A stretch of DNA of 64,000 nucleotides, from positions 1 through 64,000 of the forward strand of contig JAVSML010019048.1 in NCBI GenBank assembly GCA_038503035.1, in the 5' to 3' direction. A program made the position numbers and the translations under genes. Origin of the DNA: Crocodylus rhombifer (Eukaryota; Chordata; Crocodylia; Crocodylidae). The first letter of the stretch is position 1, and every line of letters starts with the position of its first letter. Below are positions 10,837-22,359 of the stretch, piece after piece. Below the pieces are notes generated by a model. It was not told where the DNA came from, did not search any database, and was given only the letters and a program-made list of their open reading frames with translations.

Positions 10837-11079
10837 CAGAGGTTCCCAACCCCCAGGCTGTGGCCTAGTACTGGGCCAGAAAGGGTTGGCTGCCAGTCTG
10901 CAGGAAGGTTGGCTGCTGGATTGAAAGTCCGGAAGTAACCAGCATACTGCAGACTGGCAGCCAACTTGGTATAAAAAAGGGTTGGCTGCCGGTCTGCCGT
11001 ATGCCAGTCACTTCCAAACTGCAGTATGCTGGTCTGTGGCCACTTCCGGTCCACAGTTTTAAAAGGTTGGGAACCACTG
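10837..11079. mobile_element. hAT transposon, 243 bp
   Basis: It begins CAGAGGTTCCCAACC and ends GGTTGGGAACCACTG, near-perfect inverted ends, flanked by a perfect 8-bp duplication CTTTATTG at 10829-10836 and 11080-11087. Internally it carries several direct and inverted copies of a GGTTGGCTGCC/GGCAGCCAAC motif. No coding capacity. Confidence 0.9.
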
Positions 11080-11170
11080 CTTTATTGGACCAACAGCATA
11101 GCTGGGACAGACAGCCTGAGATAATCTTTTGAATGTCGCATAAAAGCTATCCCAACCATGCCCATTAGTC
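11080..11170. repeat. Fragment of an older dispersed repeat hosting the hAT
   Basis: Joining the flanks of the hAT gives a TTTATTGGACCAACAGCAT..GCTGGGAC run. Related runs occur at 28420-28510 and in the foldback at 21230-21260, with a TTTATT..ACCA..TAG.TGGGA core. I do not name the family. Confidence 0.4.
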
Positions 11171-12723
11171 ATATCAAAGACAGTGCCCACAAAAAGCCTC
11201 TCTAATAAAAGAAGACAAAAATCAAGCCCATCTCACAGCATGGCAATGATCATCTTTTTTCAACTGCAGAGTTTCCTCAAAAAAATATTTTTAATCACAT
11301 TTTAGAAAACAAGCCAGTTTTGAAAAGGACAAGACAAGAGTTGTGCTCACCACAGGTAGCCACAGGATGGGACAAAATAGGTCAATAGAACAGCATTTCC
11401 CTTGACCAGATGCTCACAACTATGCATCCAGTCAATAGATGCTCCAGTTTTTTCAGTGTCATCTTCATCTTTCTGTCTGCTGGTGATAACCTCTTTGCAC
11501 CTGGCTTTCCTTCTTTGGTATGATCCCCAAATTCAGAATTACCCTGCATAGCCCTGCATCAGAGGCAGCCGCTAATGCTGCTGTAAACTTCCAAACACTA
11601 CTAACCTGGTCCAGGGAATCAGACCCAGCTCCTCTGTGGTAGTCCTTGCCCTTCTTGCTCTGGGGGATCAGGATTCTGTGTTGAGCCTGACTGGCAGCAT
11701 GTAAATGGCTTCCACTGTTGTGAATGCCCTGAATCTACCGGCAATGCTTCTGTTTTATATCTGAGTAATACAGCTAGGGCCTCTATGGATTTAATCAGAT
11801 GCTTTCTGGCAGGAAGACCAGACAACACAGTGCTGCAGAAGCAAAGGCACTGGTGCTTATGCCACATTGCATGGATCAGTGTGCCTGAATTAACCCTGTG
11901 GTTATGGAGTTTCCAGCCCAGACCTCCTAGTCTCTACCTCAATGTAAATCATATGCAATTCCACTGAAATCATCAACCTGTGGAGGAGAGGAGCAGCAAG
12001 TGGGGCAATGGTCAGTCCTTTTCAAAGGGCCCCCGTTTCCTGCAAGGGATTCAGTTCTCCAGAGAACACCTGGGAGATAACACACACTATCACAGTCATT
12101 TGTTCTCTTAAATAACCAGAGAAGCAGAGTGTGGCAAGCTGCCTGGGCCAGACCTGGAGAGAGGACCTGTCTCCAAAGCAGATATTTATCACAGTGCCCC
12201 AGGGGAAGGGAGGAGGCAGGGATATCAGATCTCAGGGCTCCAAGGGGCCAATTCAAATCCAGGCAGTGACTACCACTTTGGGCTGAGGACCTGTGCTTCC
12301 ACTTCTGTTCCTCCTGTCCAGACTGACTAAGCAACACTAGGGAAGCTACCACTGCTGTTCTACAGGCTAAGCCCCTTCTGGCTCCAGGGTTGTCCCTCCA
12401 GCACCTTCCAGCAGCCCTATATACAATGTCAGGGAGGGAAGGGGCCAGGTCAGTAGAGAACAGTGCTTTTATGGGCAGCGTTTACACCACCTGCCAACCC
12501 TTCAAGGACTGGGGCAAAGTCATAGGTCTCTCTCCGCTACTGGAGACACTGCTCAGATCAACACCAGCCATTTCAACCGGACCAGCTGCCTGGGCATGAG
12601 CCACTGCAATTGCTTACAGTCAACACAAAAACAATCTCCCCTCCATTTTCCACACAAAATTCCATCTATATGACTCTCTGAACATCTGCATACCTCCCCC
12701 TAACCCTGTCCTGGGTGGTGTTT
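11171..12723 (-). other. FAM136A 3' UTR and downstream flank
   Basis: The FAM136A 3' UTR must begin at 12723 and run leftward. No consensus AATAAA is evident close to the stop. The nearest candidate I found is an ATTAAA hexamer on the minus strand near 11790-11795. No other gene or clear repeat is recognised. Confidence 0.35.
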
Positions 12724-14523
12724 CTACTGCTGAAGGGCAGCCAAGTTCTCCTTCATCTTCTTGGTCATGCTGGGGATGAGCTGCATATGGTCATCCACGC
12801 ACTTCATCACGCAGGCCTCCAGCTGCTGCTTCACTTTCTGCTCCTTACTGCCCGAGTCCAGCAAGTCTTTGGCTTTGTCATTGCAGTGCATGGTGCAGCG
12901 TGTCAGGCGATCCTGCAAGGAGGTAGACAGCAAAGGCAAGGGAGGGGTTTCGGAGCTGGACCAGCTGAGCCATGGTCCTGCCAACTCAGAGGGGGATGTG
13001 GTTCTTAACAGCACTGTGGAAGAGGACAGCTGAGGCCTGCTGATGGCTGGACAGTTCATTTTGCTTCAGCCACATGTACGATGTGTTGGGGCAGTGGAAA
13101 ACACTCTGCATCAGAGCCCCCAGATTCACACTGGCATCCTCCCTAGGGACCACCCCTGAATGATGTCCATCTGCTAATGACCCTTTCACCTTGAGGTCAC
13201 CAGTGTGAACCAAGCCTAGACCAGCAGCAACCTGAAGATGGTGCAATGGCTGCAGAATGCTCTACATGAAACACATGGCACGTGCCAACCCAAGTTCCAG
13301 CAAGTGTCTACCTCTCAAAAAAAGCACAGCGCTGCTGGCTCCCCCAGCCCCTGAATACCTTCGGCGTGGTCCTATTAGTGTACAAAGCCCTGCCAAAGCA
13401 CTGGAGCAGGAAGGAGGCTGTGAGGGGAATCAAGCTGTTTGAGAGGGGAAGAAATGTGTGGTGGTCTCAGCACTAATCCAGGACTTGGATACAAGCCCAC
13501 ACTTGGCAACAGATTTTTAATGTGACCTTGGCCAAGCCCTGGAACCTGCAGTTTTAGTTTCCTACACATCCCATGAGGCTGATGGTGTTCTGTGTCCTCA
13601 CACGTGTGTTTGAAGAATAAATACCTTTTAGGAGGGCGTGGGCCACTCAGGGATGGCAGCAAAGGGGCCTTAGAAGAAGCCAAGACAGAAAAAAGCTTGC
13701 ACTCTGCCCAGGCCACACCTGCCTCAAGGGCGCGCAGAGGACTCACCACTAGCCTATTCCTCCAGCACTGAACACAGCCTGCCAGGGACCCTGAGCCTTG
13801 CTGTGACAGGCTGGGTCTGAGCTGACAGAGAACAGCAGTTCTCCAAGCCACAGCCCCCAACCCTCTCTTCCCCCGACACTCCATTTACACCAAGTGCTCT
13901 GCACTACCCAGCCCCTTTTGTGTCTGGATTGCTCATGGCTTCCCCGAGCAGCTGATGTACCAAGAGCATAGTTTTCCTGGAGGGCTGGACTTTTCCCCAC
14001 CCCACCTCCCCTGCAAGACCCCTTGGGACCAGCTCCGGGGTCCTGGGGCACCCTGCCCTCACCTGAAACCTCTCCAGCTCGCTGGTGACGATGGACTGGG
14101 CCTGGGCAAGGGGTGCGTGGCAGCGCTCGATGCAGTGGTGCACCTGCTGCATGCTGGCCTTGTCGTTGTCACAGCAGCTGGCGCTGCATCGGAACATGCT
14201 CCCCTGCAGGTGATACACATGGCAGGGGTCACACCTACCGCTGGGCTCTCCCAAGGGACCTGTGCACCCAGAACGCTCCCCCCACCCTGCCAAGCAACGG
14301 GCTCCGGAAGCAGCGACCTTGACCGCCACACTAACCTCCCCACCGCCCGCCCCAGGCCCTGGGGCCGTGCAGTGCACCGCCAGAGACACCGCGCCCCCCC
14401 GCCGCCGAGCAATATAATGCAATGCAAAAGCAGAACCTGCATCTTGCGGATGCTCTCCCTCTCCAGCCCCTGCACCATGCCATCCACAGCCTCCTGCACC
14501 CGGCTCTGCTGGGCTTCAGCCAT
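12724..14523 (-). CDS. FAM136A: FAM136A, complete, three coding exons
   Basis: Exon 1 is 14523-14437 (29 codons, ending KMQ, donor GTTCTG). Exon 2 is 14203-14063 (47 codons, GSMFRC to ERFQ, with CAG acceptor and GTGAGG donor). Exon 3 is 12912-12724 (62 codons plus TAG, from DRLTRC after a TTGCAG acceptor). All introns are phase 0. The product is 138 residues, equal to the human length. Four CX3C motifs lie at residues 35-39, 53-57, 82-86 and 110-114, the signature of twin-CX3C proteins that fold by disulfide relay in the mitochondrial intermembrane space. The molecular role is poorly defined; human FAM136A has been linked to familial Meniere disease. The ATG at 14523 sits in a good context (GGCATGG) and starts [14 protein letters not shown], collinear with vertebrate orthologues. 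SNRPG follows downstream on the same strand. Confidence 0.95.
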
Positions 14524-14720
14524 GCCGCCCGCAACAGCCGCGTGGGCCTGCAAGACAGGAACCGGCCCGCGCATCCGCTTCCAGGCTCGCTTCCGGGGGC
14601 CACAACGGCCCCTGGTGCCCGGCCCGGGTACTGCAGCTGGGTGCCCGCGTCCGTCTGGCGAGCTCTCTGTTGCTCCTCTTCCCGAGCCAGTCCAGGCACA
14701 GGCGTATCAAGACCCCAGGG
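14270..14720 (-). promoter_or_regulatory. CpG-rich promoter and 5' end of FAM136A
   Basis: CpG density rises around exon 1 of FAM136A. On the minus strand a CCGGAAGC motif (14596-14589), an ETS/GABP-type site, lies about 65 bases upstream of the start codon. Such sites are common in TATA-less promoters of nuclear genes for mitochondrial proteins. No TATA box is seen. Confidence 0.6.
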
Positions 14721-14933
14721 ACATCAGTGCACCCCGCGTGCAGAGCTAAGCAATTGCAGGGCAGCCTGAGCACCCTCTTTCCCCGCTTTGTACAGCGCCG
14801 AGCACGACAGGGCCGCCTGCCAAGCGATACACCAGTGGCACTCAGAGGGCAGCATGCTACCTGTGGGACCCCTGGTCAGGCCCCTCTGGCTCAGGGGTTG
14901 GGGCTGGTGTAGTAGCGCTTTATTTCTGTTCTT

Positions 14934-15115
14934 TATGTCATGGGTTTTCAACCGGGGGTACGCATACCCCTGGGGGTACTTGGGATGGCCTCAGGGGGTA
15001 CCCAGCAGTGGCACTTCCACCACCACTGCGCTGCTGGCACGCTCACTGATCTGCTGCTGGGGGGCCACCCCCCACCCCTGTCAGGCTCATTGACTGGCCA
15101 CCAGGGGTACACTGA
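14934..15115. mobile_element. Possible hAT fragment
   Basis: The run TTTTCAACCGGGGGTACGCA, followed by repeated GGGGGTAC-type steps, resembles the left end of hAT elements. I could not find a matching right end or target duplication, so the limits are approximate. Confidence 0.3.
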
Positions 15116-15329
15116 CCCCTGATCTATGTAGTTACTTTTCCCACTGGGAGCCTCAGGGAAAACCTGTAAGCCTAGAGCGAATGTGGCAAAGTATCTGTAC
15201 AAGGACTGGTGATATCCCACCCCCACCATCAGCGTCTGGACAAGGACCCCCCCCAAGTCAGTGTACATTAACTACTGATTGTGTTTTACAGGCAAGCTGC
15301 ACAGAGATGAGTGCGTGTCCCTCGCCATG

Positions 15330-15440
15330 TTGGCTTTCTCCCTTTGCAGCCAGAGAAACTGAGGCACAGATGTTAAGTGATCCATTTCAGGCCACAAATG
15401 CCATGGATGCTAGAGCTGGGATTACAGCTGAGAGGTGTCC
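15330..15440 (-). repeat. MIR-like SINE remnant
   Basis: GAGAAACTGAGGCACAGA followed by TTAAGTGAT and a CACA-containing run matches the reverse of the MIR core (GGGCAAGTTACTTAAC..TGTGCCTCAGTTTCC). It is short and diverged. Confidence 0.5.
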
Positions 15441-16757
15441 CTTAGCTCCCCATGTTCGGAGAGGAGAGAAGACATGTCCTGAGGCTTCCTTTTCCTTGGG
15501 TTGCCCAACTTTGTCCTTCTCACAGAAATCAGTCCTCTGGTATGTGCCCAGACTGGTTTACCACGAGCTGAGAGAGTTGGTTCTCTTTGCAAAGGAACCA
15601 TAAACCTCGGTGCAGTCACCAGGGGGGGAGAGAGGGCTACGCTGCCTCAGGCAGGGGTTACACTAGGGATCATTATTAACAGGAATCACAAAGGAAATAA
15701 GCCAGACAAGGTGTCCTGTGGGGAGTGGGAAAATAGAATCTAGCTATTTTCAGTGCATTGTCAGAGACTTTCTGCAGAGCAAATGAATATTTCCTGGAGA
15801 AAAAAATCCCCTGAACTCAAATGAGATTGAATAAGGAAGATGCAGCTTGCCACATTTCATCAGCCGAAGTGTGCGTAGCAGGAAGTGGGGGACATTTAGG
15901 GAAAGAACTCTCTCTCTTTTCTTGCAACACGACATAACTTCCATCAGCTCCCTGGGCAGGAAGCAAGCTCCCTCTTTCTAGGAATAGTTTTGGGGCATGG
16001 GTTCAGGGGGCAGCATGAAAGGCTTTTCATTCTCCAGCATCGTTTTCTTCATACAGGCTGCTGGTGGTTCCTGTGGGAGCAGAAAAAAAACGTAATAACA
16101 AACACCCAGCTCTGAATAGGAGGCAATGAGCCTTCAGGAGATAAAGCATCACCTTCACTGTACAAACGTAACCCACTAGTGAGTGTCATGCACTTCCTGT
16201 GTGTCATGCACACTGACTAGGGAATGACACAAGCATGCGTGGCACAAGAACCCCATCACAAGGTCCTAATGAGCAGCCTCATTCGAGAGGCCCAAAACTG
16301 AACAGGCCACAAAGACCAAACCGCCATGCACATGTATCTGTGTTGTGACAGTCTCTCAGAAGATACCACTTCATTCATAACTTCTTGTTCTTTTTCACAA
16401 GAAAGCCGGAAACAAATCTACCTGTTCCCAGTCCTGGCTTCCTTTTTTTTTCTCCTCATTATGAAATGGCTTGTGCATCACAATAGGATTCAGGAATGAG
16501 CTTCATCAGCCAACAGGTCTGAGAAATAGCTTCCAATAGACATCTTCCCAGAGTAATGGTCTCAGGACGAGTTGCTGCTCTCGTTGCCAGGATCTTGGGT
16601 CAAGCGGAGGCAAAGAAGAATGGAACTTCACATTCCAACGGGTTTACATAGTGTCGGTGTCTTCAGTTCCAGCTGCCTGATAGATGTGATCAGCACCGGG
16701 CATTTGAAGTGGGTGGCTTCAGCCAGTTCAAAGGCAGATGGACCAGACAGTCAAGAA
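15441..16757. other. No recognised feature
   Basis: AT-balanced intergenic sequence with short poly-A/T runs. No coding or repeat signature I can support. Confidence 0.35.
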
Positions 16758-17279
16758 CCATAGTTTCCTAGTTTCAAGGGTCGGAAGGGACCTGAGCAGA
16801 TCATCTAGTCCGACCCCCTGCCATGGCAGGAAAGAATACTGGGGTCAAATGACCCCAGCAAGATTTTCATCTAACCTCCTCTTAAACACCCCCAGGGTAG
16901 GGGTCAGCACCACTTCTCTTGGAAGCTGGTTCCAGGCCCTAGCTGCCCTGACCGTGAAGTAGCACCTCCTGATATCTAACCTAAACCTACCCTCTGCCAG
17001 CTTGTGACCATTATTCCTGGTCACTCCTGGCGGTGCTCGGGGAAACAGTGACTTCCCCAATGCCTGCTGATCCCCCCTGACTAGTTTATAACAGGCCACA
17101 AGATCCCCCCTCAGTCTTCTCTTTTGGAGGCAGAACAGGTTCAGGTCCCGCAGCCTGTCCTCATAGGGCCTGCCCTGTTGTCCCCTGATCATACGAGTGG
17201 CCTCCTCTGGACCCTCTCCATGCTGTCGACATCCCTCTTGAAGTGTGGCGCCTAGAATTGGACGCAATACTCCAGGTGT
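16758..17279 (-). mobile_element. CR1 LINE, 3' fragment (antisense)
   Basis: It starts at its 3' tail (CATAGTTTCCTAGTTTC) and extends to a 5' truncation near 17279 in the last part of ORF2. The minus-strand frame at about 17250-16845 reads through [20 protein letters not shown] and WNQLPREVVLTPTLGVF with few lesions, so it is a young copy. Confidence 0.88.
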
Positions 17280-17871
17280 GAAATGTGCAGGGAAAGCCTT
17301 AGCCAGGCCCAGGACTTGTATTAATGCCTTAAAGACCTTGAATACCTGTATTTTGTCAGTCACACACGGTTCCTTTCAGTCAGCTGTCTTAAAAAAAAAA
17401 AGCCATCTTTGCTCTATGTAAGGTGGCATGAGCTCTCACACCAGCCCCGTTGCACTGATTGCATCCCATACTGGCTAGATTTTCCTTTGCCATATGGTTG
17501 GAATCCTGCTGCTAGCTTGTTCTCACTGTTGCATCACTGTAAAGCATGGGCTGTCATATATGCCTCCTCTAAAGCCAACACAATCTACCCTTTCACTAAA
17601 ACCCAGTGAACCTCTGGCCCCCTATGGCCAAATCTGGGATGCGCTGCCAGGACTGCTATGTCTAGGCCCAGGGTTAACAGCTGTCAGGCTATGGACTGTG
17701 GGAAAGTCTTTGCATGCATGCAATGTATCCTTAAAATGGCTGAGTCCTGGCCTCCCTTCTCCTAGTTTTCAGAGGTTAAGAGCCCCTCTAGCTTCCTTGG
17801 ATTCAAACAGCTGTGGGAGCTCCGAATCTCAGCCTGGAGATGTCTTAGCAATGCACTCTCTGGGCTTGTCT

Positions 17872-18344
17872 AAATGTACTTTTACACCAGCTTAAAATTT
17901 ACTGTGCAGTAAGTTACTGTGCAGTAAGCAGGAATAGGCCAGCGTCTACACATGCAGGCATTAAAGAACATTAAAGCTGTTTGTCGACTGATTTGGAACT
18001 AAAGTTACTCCATACACAGTGTTACTGAGCAGTAAGGCTTCTACATGTGCGTTACTGCACAGTAACTAATCAGGAGTAAATTTGATACCTGCATGATGCA
18101 GGTATCAAATTTACACTCTAGTTGGTGTAAGTCACCATATCTACTGTTCAGTATGGGCATGCATGTGTAGATGCGCCTGAATGGACAACTGGTGCCTCCT
18201 GAGTCTGGAGGGGTACCTGCAGAAGCCAGTGGCGGTGTCAGCATCGGAGGACGGCCCTGTCAGGGGGAGCACGTGCCTATGTGTGCCTGTACTGGGCAGT
18301 AATTTCAGTTACTATGCAGTAAACGTGCATGTGTAAACATGCCC
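17872..18344. mobile_element. Terminal-inverted-repeat DNA element, 473 bp
   Basis: The left end GGGCTTGTCTAAATGTAC and the inverted right end GGGCATGTTTACACATGC match imperfectly. Next to both ends are TTACTG.GCAGTAA palindromic motifs. A perfect 39-base hairpin lies at 18076-18114. A related element is at 48108-48373. No transposase is present and no clean target duplication was found. Confidence 0.6.
18076..18114. repeat. Perfect 39-base hairpin
   Basis: The 19-base arm GTAAATTTGATACCTGCAT (18076-18094) is followed by one base and its exact reverse complement (18096-18114). It sits in the middle of the DNA element at 17872-18344. Confidence 0.92.
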
Positions 18345-19139
18345 TCTGCATCTCTAAACACCTCACCTTCTTCACAGTCAACAAGCCTGAAGCGCCAACA
18401 CTGATCTGCTTCTCATGGGTATAAGCAGGCAGAGGCTCCTCCCTGATAAGCATGGAAAAAGAACTGCTGTGAAAACGGATCCATGTGATACTGGGAAAGA
18501 CACTCGGCAAAACTGAATTAATTTAGGCTGCCAGAACTGCAGGGCTTTGGACCTGCCACTAGCTAAGGAATGTGAAAGTGTGTCTCATCTTAAAGGAAAG
18601 GCCAGACGCTTCTTGATTCCAGTCAGGCACATAAGTGTGGGTGGCACCATTCCTATGATGCAATGACTGGAAAGTGACTATGAGGTGGAGGTCTTGCTTT
18701 GTGGTGACAGGCAAGGAAATAATGGAATCAGGGGAGCTCTATGTGACAAAGCTTCATTGTACTGCATTGCAAAGGAGGGGACTGGCAGGAGCTTCCTTCC
18801 CTATTCTGAATCTAGAAAGAGAATCAGACGATGCCATGGGCCTTTGAAAGTGAATCCTTCATTATAGTAGTTCTTATTTTTACATTCTCCAGAAAGCTCC
18901 ACCTTGCTTGTGGTGCTGGTCTTTTATCTGGGCTAGAAGGATGTTAGGCTCTGATTCTGCTGTAGGTTCATAAGGGTTCATTAGAGCCTTCTTGTCAACT
19001 GGTTTACCCAAATGGTAGGCTGCTTTTCACTCTCCATTCTCCTGTCACAGGCCTGTGCACTCCCCAGACATTTTCATCTAAGGATCTGGCTTACAAGTAT
19101 TAACTGGAGAAGCTTCAAAATATCTCTAGGAGATATGCA

Positions 19140-19235
19140 TTAACTATTGGTTGTGTTTTACCAATGCATAAACTGAGGCAAAGAGAGGTTAACTGCTTTG
19201 CCCAAGGACACAAAGTGAACAAGTGGCAGAACTAA
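19140..19235 (-). repeat. MIR-like SINE remnant
   Basis: AAACTGAGGCAAAGAGAGG, then TTAACTGCTTTGCCCAAGG and ACACAAAGTG, is the reverse of the conserved MIR core. This is the best preserved MIR-like stretch in the window. Confidence 0.6.
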
Positions 19236-19474
19236 CAAGCAGACGTCAAGAGCCCTCCCTCCAAGCCTCCTGCTCTGATAACACATGCTCTCTTTTATGG
19301 TGCTATGACGTCTTGTCTGGAAGCTGTAGGCTCAGTTACGTCAAGTCAGTTTGGGTGGGCTCGATTCCATGTCAATTCCATACTCTGTCCATCATGGGCA
19401 CTTATTTACTTTCACTTGCACATGGTCATGCAGATAGTTAGCGACAGAACAAGGCAAGATAGGTCTTCCTAGAT

Positions 19475-19659
19475 TGGTGGTTTTCAATCTTTTTCATTTG
19501 CAAGCCCTTAAGAAGTTTTGCATGCATGTGCAGACCCCTCTGGAAATTTCAAATGGAGGTGTGGAGTGGACCCCTTTGAATTGTAAGTGTGGGTATTCAT
19601 ATACTTTTTATTGGTTATAAATCAGCAGAGGTTCGCAGAACACAGGTTGAAAACCACTG
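19475..19659. mobile_element. hAT transposon, 185 bp
   Basis: The left end TGGTGGTTTTCAATC pairs with the right end GGTTGAAAACCACTG. The 8-bp duplication TCCTAGAT (19467-19474) / TCCTTGAT (19660-19667) has one mismatch. Non-coding. Confidence 0.8.
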
Positions 19660-19667
19660 TCCTTGAT

Positions 19668-21206
19668 CATCTTCTGAATGATGTGACAATCAATCCTTCA
19701 GCTGGTTAACAGCTGGCAGATCCAGGGAACCAAATTCCAGGCCAACAATCATTTTGTTTGTTAGTTTTTGGAAATCAAAATCCAGACATTTTTGGTCAAA
19801 CCTGCCAACCTGAAAATATTGCCATTTTCATATAAAAAAAAATAAGAGCAGGGTTTTTCCTTTAATTTCGGTTTTCTAGGGAAAAGCAAAGAAAATGTGA
19901 ATGCCCACTCTCTCCTGATCTAAAACTGACTTAGGAATGATTTCACCTTGTCTAGACTTCTTCAGCACATGACTACTGAGACAGCCCTTGCACTCAGCTG
20001 GAGCTACTACATCTTATATGTGAGCACCTTGATCTTAGCAACACTAGAAGCTTCCATTAATGTTTTATGGGGAAAATAAATAAATAAATAAAAATAAAAA
20101 TCAAGAATTCTAGGATTCCACCAACTCTACATGCTATGAATTCCTCATCCATGTCTCAGGAAGAGTCTTGCATTTCTACAGCTGGATTTTGTCTGGCTTC
20201 CTCCTGGGGAAAAGCCCAACCATCTAACCTCTGAGTGACACTTCTAGGGCATCAAGTGTTTTGTAAATGCAGGAGACATTGTGCGGTTCTCCTCCCACCT
20301 CAACAAGACTGGTCAGGCCTCTCTCATGCGTAGAATTCCAATCCTTGTGTGTGGTTTTGGTGATCCATTGGAAACACCCCTACGTTGCTAAGTGGCATGA
20401 TGGATCATATCAACATTGTGAGAGGTTAAGCAGGGGTAACAGTTAAACAAATGGGTAACAGGGTAACTGTGGTAACAGTTAAACAAATGGAATAATTTCC
20501 AGCTAACCAGCTAACAAGCTTTGTGGATATTTTCACTAAGTGAAATGTCCTTCTTCATGAATAATCCCCATGTCATTTGAAGCCTTAAAAATTAGCTTTG
20601 TCCAATAGGATTTTTCCCTTAGCAAATACTCTCTGCCCCCTACAGAAATTCAAGATCCTCTTAAGAAGCACGCTCCAGTTCTAGGAAATGATACTCGGAT
20701 ATTACCTTCCTCTGGTACAAAATTCAGCTTCCCTTGTCTACACTAGGGATTTGCAGTGGTCCATTGGCACTAGACATTAATGGCTGGAAAATAAATAAGT
20801 CCTCACTGTAGCGAATACCATAAAGCACCTTCAGAAGTACCTGGAGGCAGTTTCAGTCCCAATGAGGTCCCATAAGGGATTCCCCTCAGGTAAACATGTC
20901 ACTGATTTTCCCTAGCTTTCAGAAGAATCTCTGGCTGCAAGCTTGCACTGATGTTTGTCTGTATGTATACTGGTTGCAGTAGGCAAGCTTGTATAGTTAA
21001 TTGCTGGGACATTAACCTTTTATGATAATCTCCATAAGACAAAGTATTTTCCTTGCGACTCAGCATGTGTATTATTTTGACGAGCAGAGAAAAGCTTAGA
21101 ACTGGGTTTGCAGCTGAAAGCAATTGTGATCATTTAGGATAGAACAAATCTCTTTATTACTAACACATTTTTTAATTCTATATTTACACAGAAAGAATCC
21201 CAAGAA
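19668..21206. other. No gene; minor repeats
   Basis: This holds a short A-rich (AAAT)n run near 20075-20100 and a 20-base motif GGTAACAGTTAAACAAATGG duplicated at 20435 and 20471. Nothing else is recognised. Confidence 0.4.
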
Positions 21207-21630
21207 GAGTTCTCAGAACTCTTGGGGAGGTGACATCTTTTATTAAACCAGTTAGATAGTTGGGAAAAAAAAAAGATGACACAAAGCAGACAAACAAAAA
21301 CCCCCACACTATTTGCAAGCTTTAAAGCACACACACCCTTCTTCAGGCATAGGAGAGTGCAAAGATTATAACATTTCTCCCAGGTGGAAATGAGAAGTCA
21401 TATTTCATAGGAGAGCTGAAAGGTGATGTAAGATCTCATGGATGTTACACCTTTCAGCTGTCCTGTGAAATATGATTTCTCATTTCTACCTGGGAGAAAT
21501 TTAACAATTGTTGCACTCTCCTACGCCCGAGTTTGGGCATGTGTGCCCAAAAGCTTGCAAATAGAATTACTTTTTGCAACTATCTAGTTGGTCTAATAAA
21601 AGATAACCACCTCCTCAAGAGTTCTGATTA
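21207..21630. repeat. Foldback (large imperfect palindrome), ~420 bp
   Basis: The left arm begins AGAACTCTTGGGGAGGTGAC and the right arm ends with its complement, CACCTCCTCAAGAGTTCT. The inner arms GAGCTGAAAGGTG and CACCTTTCAGCT pair close to the centre near 21437. The right arm continues outward with GTAGACCAACACGGCTACAT, which the left arm lacks. It looks like two head-to-head copies of one short dispersed repeat or a single long-inverted-repeat element. Confidence 0.8.
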
Positions 21631-22359
21631 TTTTTGCTTGTAGACCAACACGGCTACATCCTATATCCAAGAAAAGTTCTGGCTCTGAATCCAGGCCAAT
21701 CTGTCAACCCTGAATTGCCTTTCCCCATTTCTAATTTATAGAACCCTATGCTTCGCCTTCCTTCTTGTGACTTTCTTATTCAGGGGTTTCCAAGTATAGC
21801 CAGTACTTGTGGATGTCATATTTCTGCCAGCCCTTTGAGTTAGTGCTATAGGAAGGAAATGAGTGTTGCGTCACATTTAAAAGGGAAGGAGCATCTCATT
21901 TCACTGCTGTTGAAACCTTTAGCCGTCATAATAGCAATGGCATCAGGGCACCATGACCAGCTCTGATCCATCTTCTTGCATTGCCTGATATTCATAAGAC
22001 ACTAGCAGAGATCAGGGGAAACCCAGTTAATGGCTGGCATCTGGTCTGAAGCCAAAGTTTGATGCATGGAAAGAAACACTTGTAAAGTTTCATCTTCATG
22101 GCCACTAGCTGTTGCTGGGCTACACCATGTGGCTATTTGGATCTTCCTGGTGCAAGCTAGGAGAGAAATCAGATTCCCTTTAGCGGACAAAAGGTGTCTT
22201 GCCAAGGCGCTCGCAGTATACAGCCTATGATGATTTAGCAGCTAATTTAGTAGTTCTGATTCCAACCACAAGGCAGCAGTGTACAAGTCAGTCTACTGCA
22301 GCACAGCGATTTTGTGGATCTGTGTGTCATGGTGTGGGGTCCTAGGGGTAGCTGTGATC

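Noticed and set aside
11939..12352. 137-codon minus-strand frame downstream of FAM136A
   Set aside because: It lies in the expected 3' UTR/flank and resembles no known protein.
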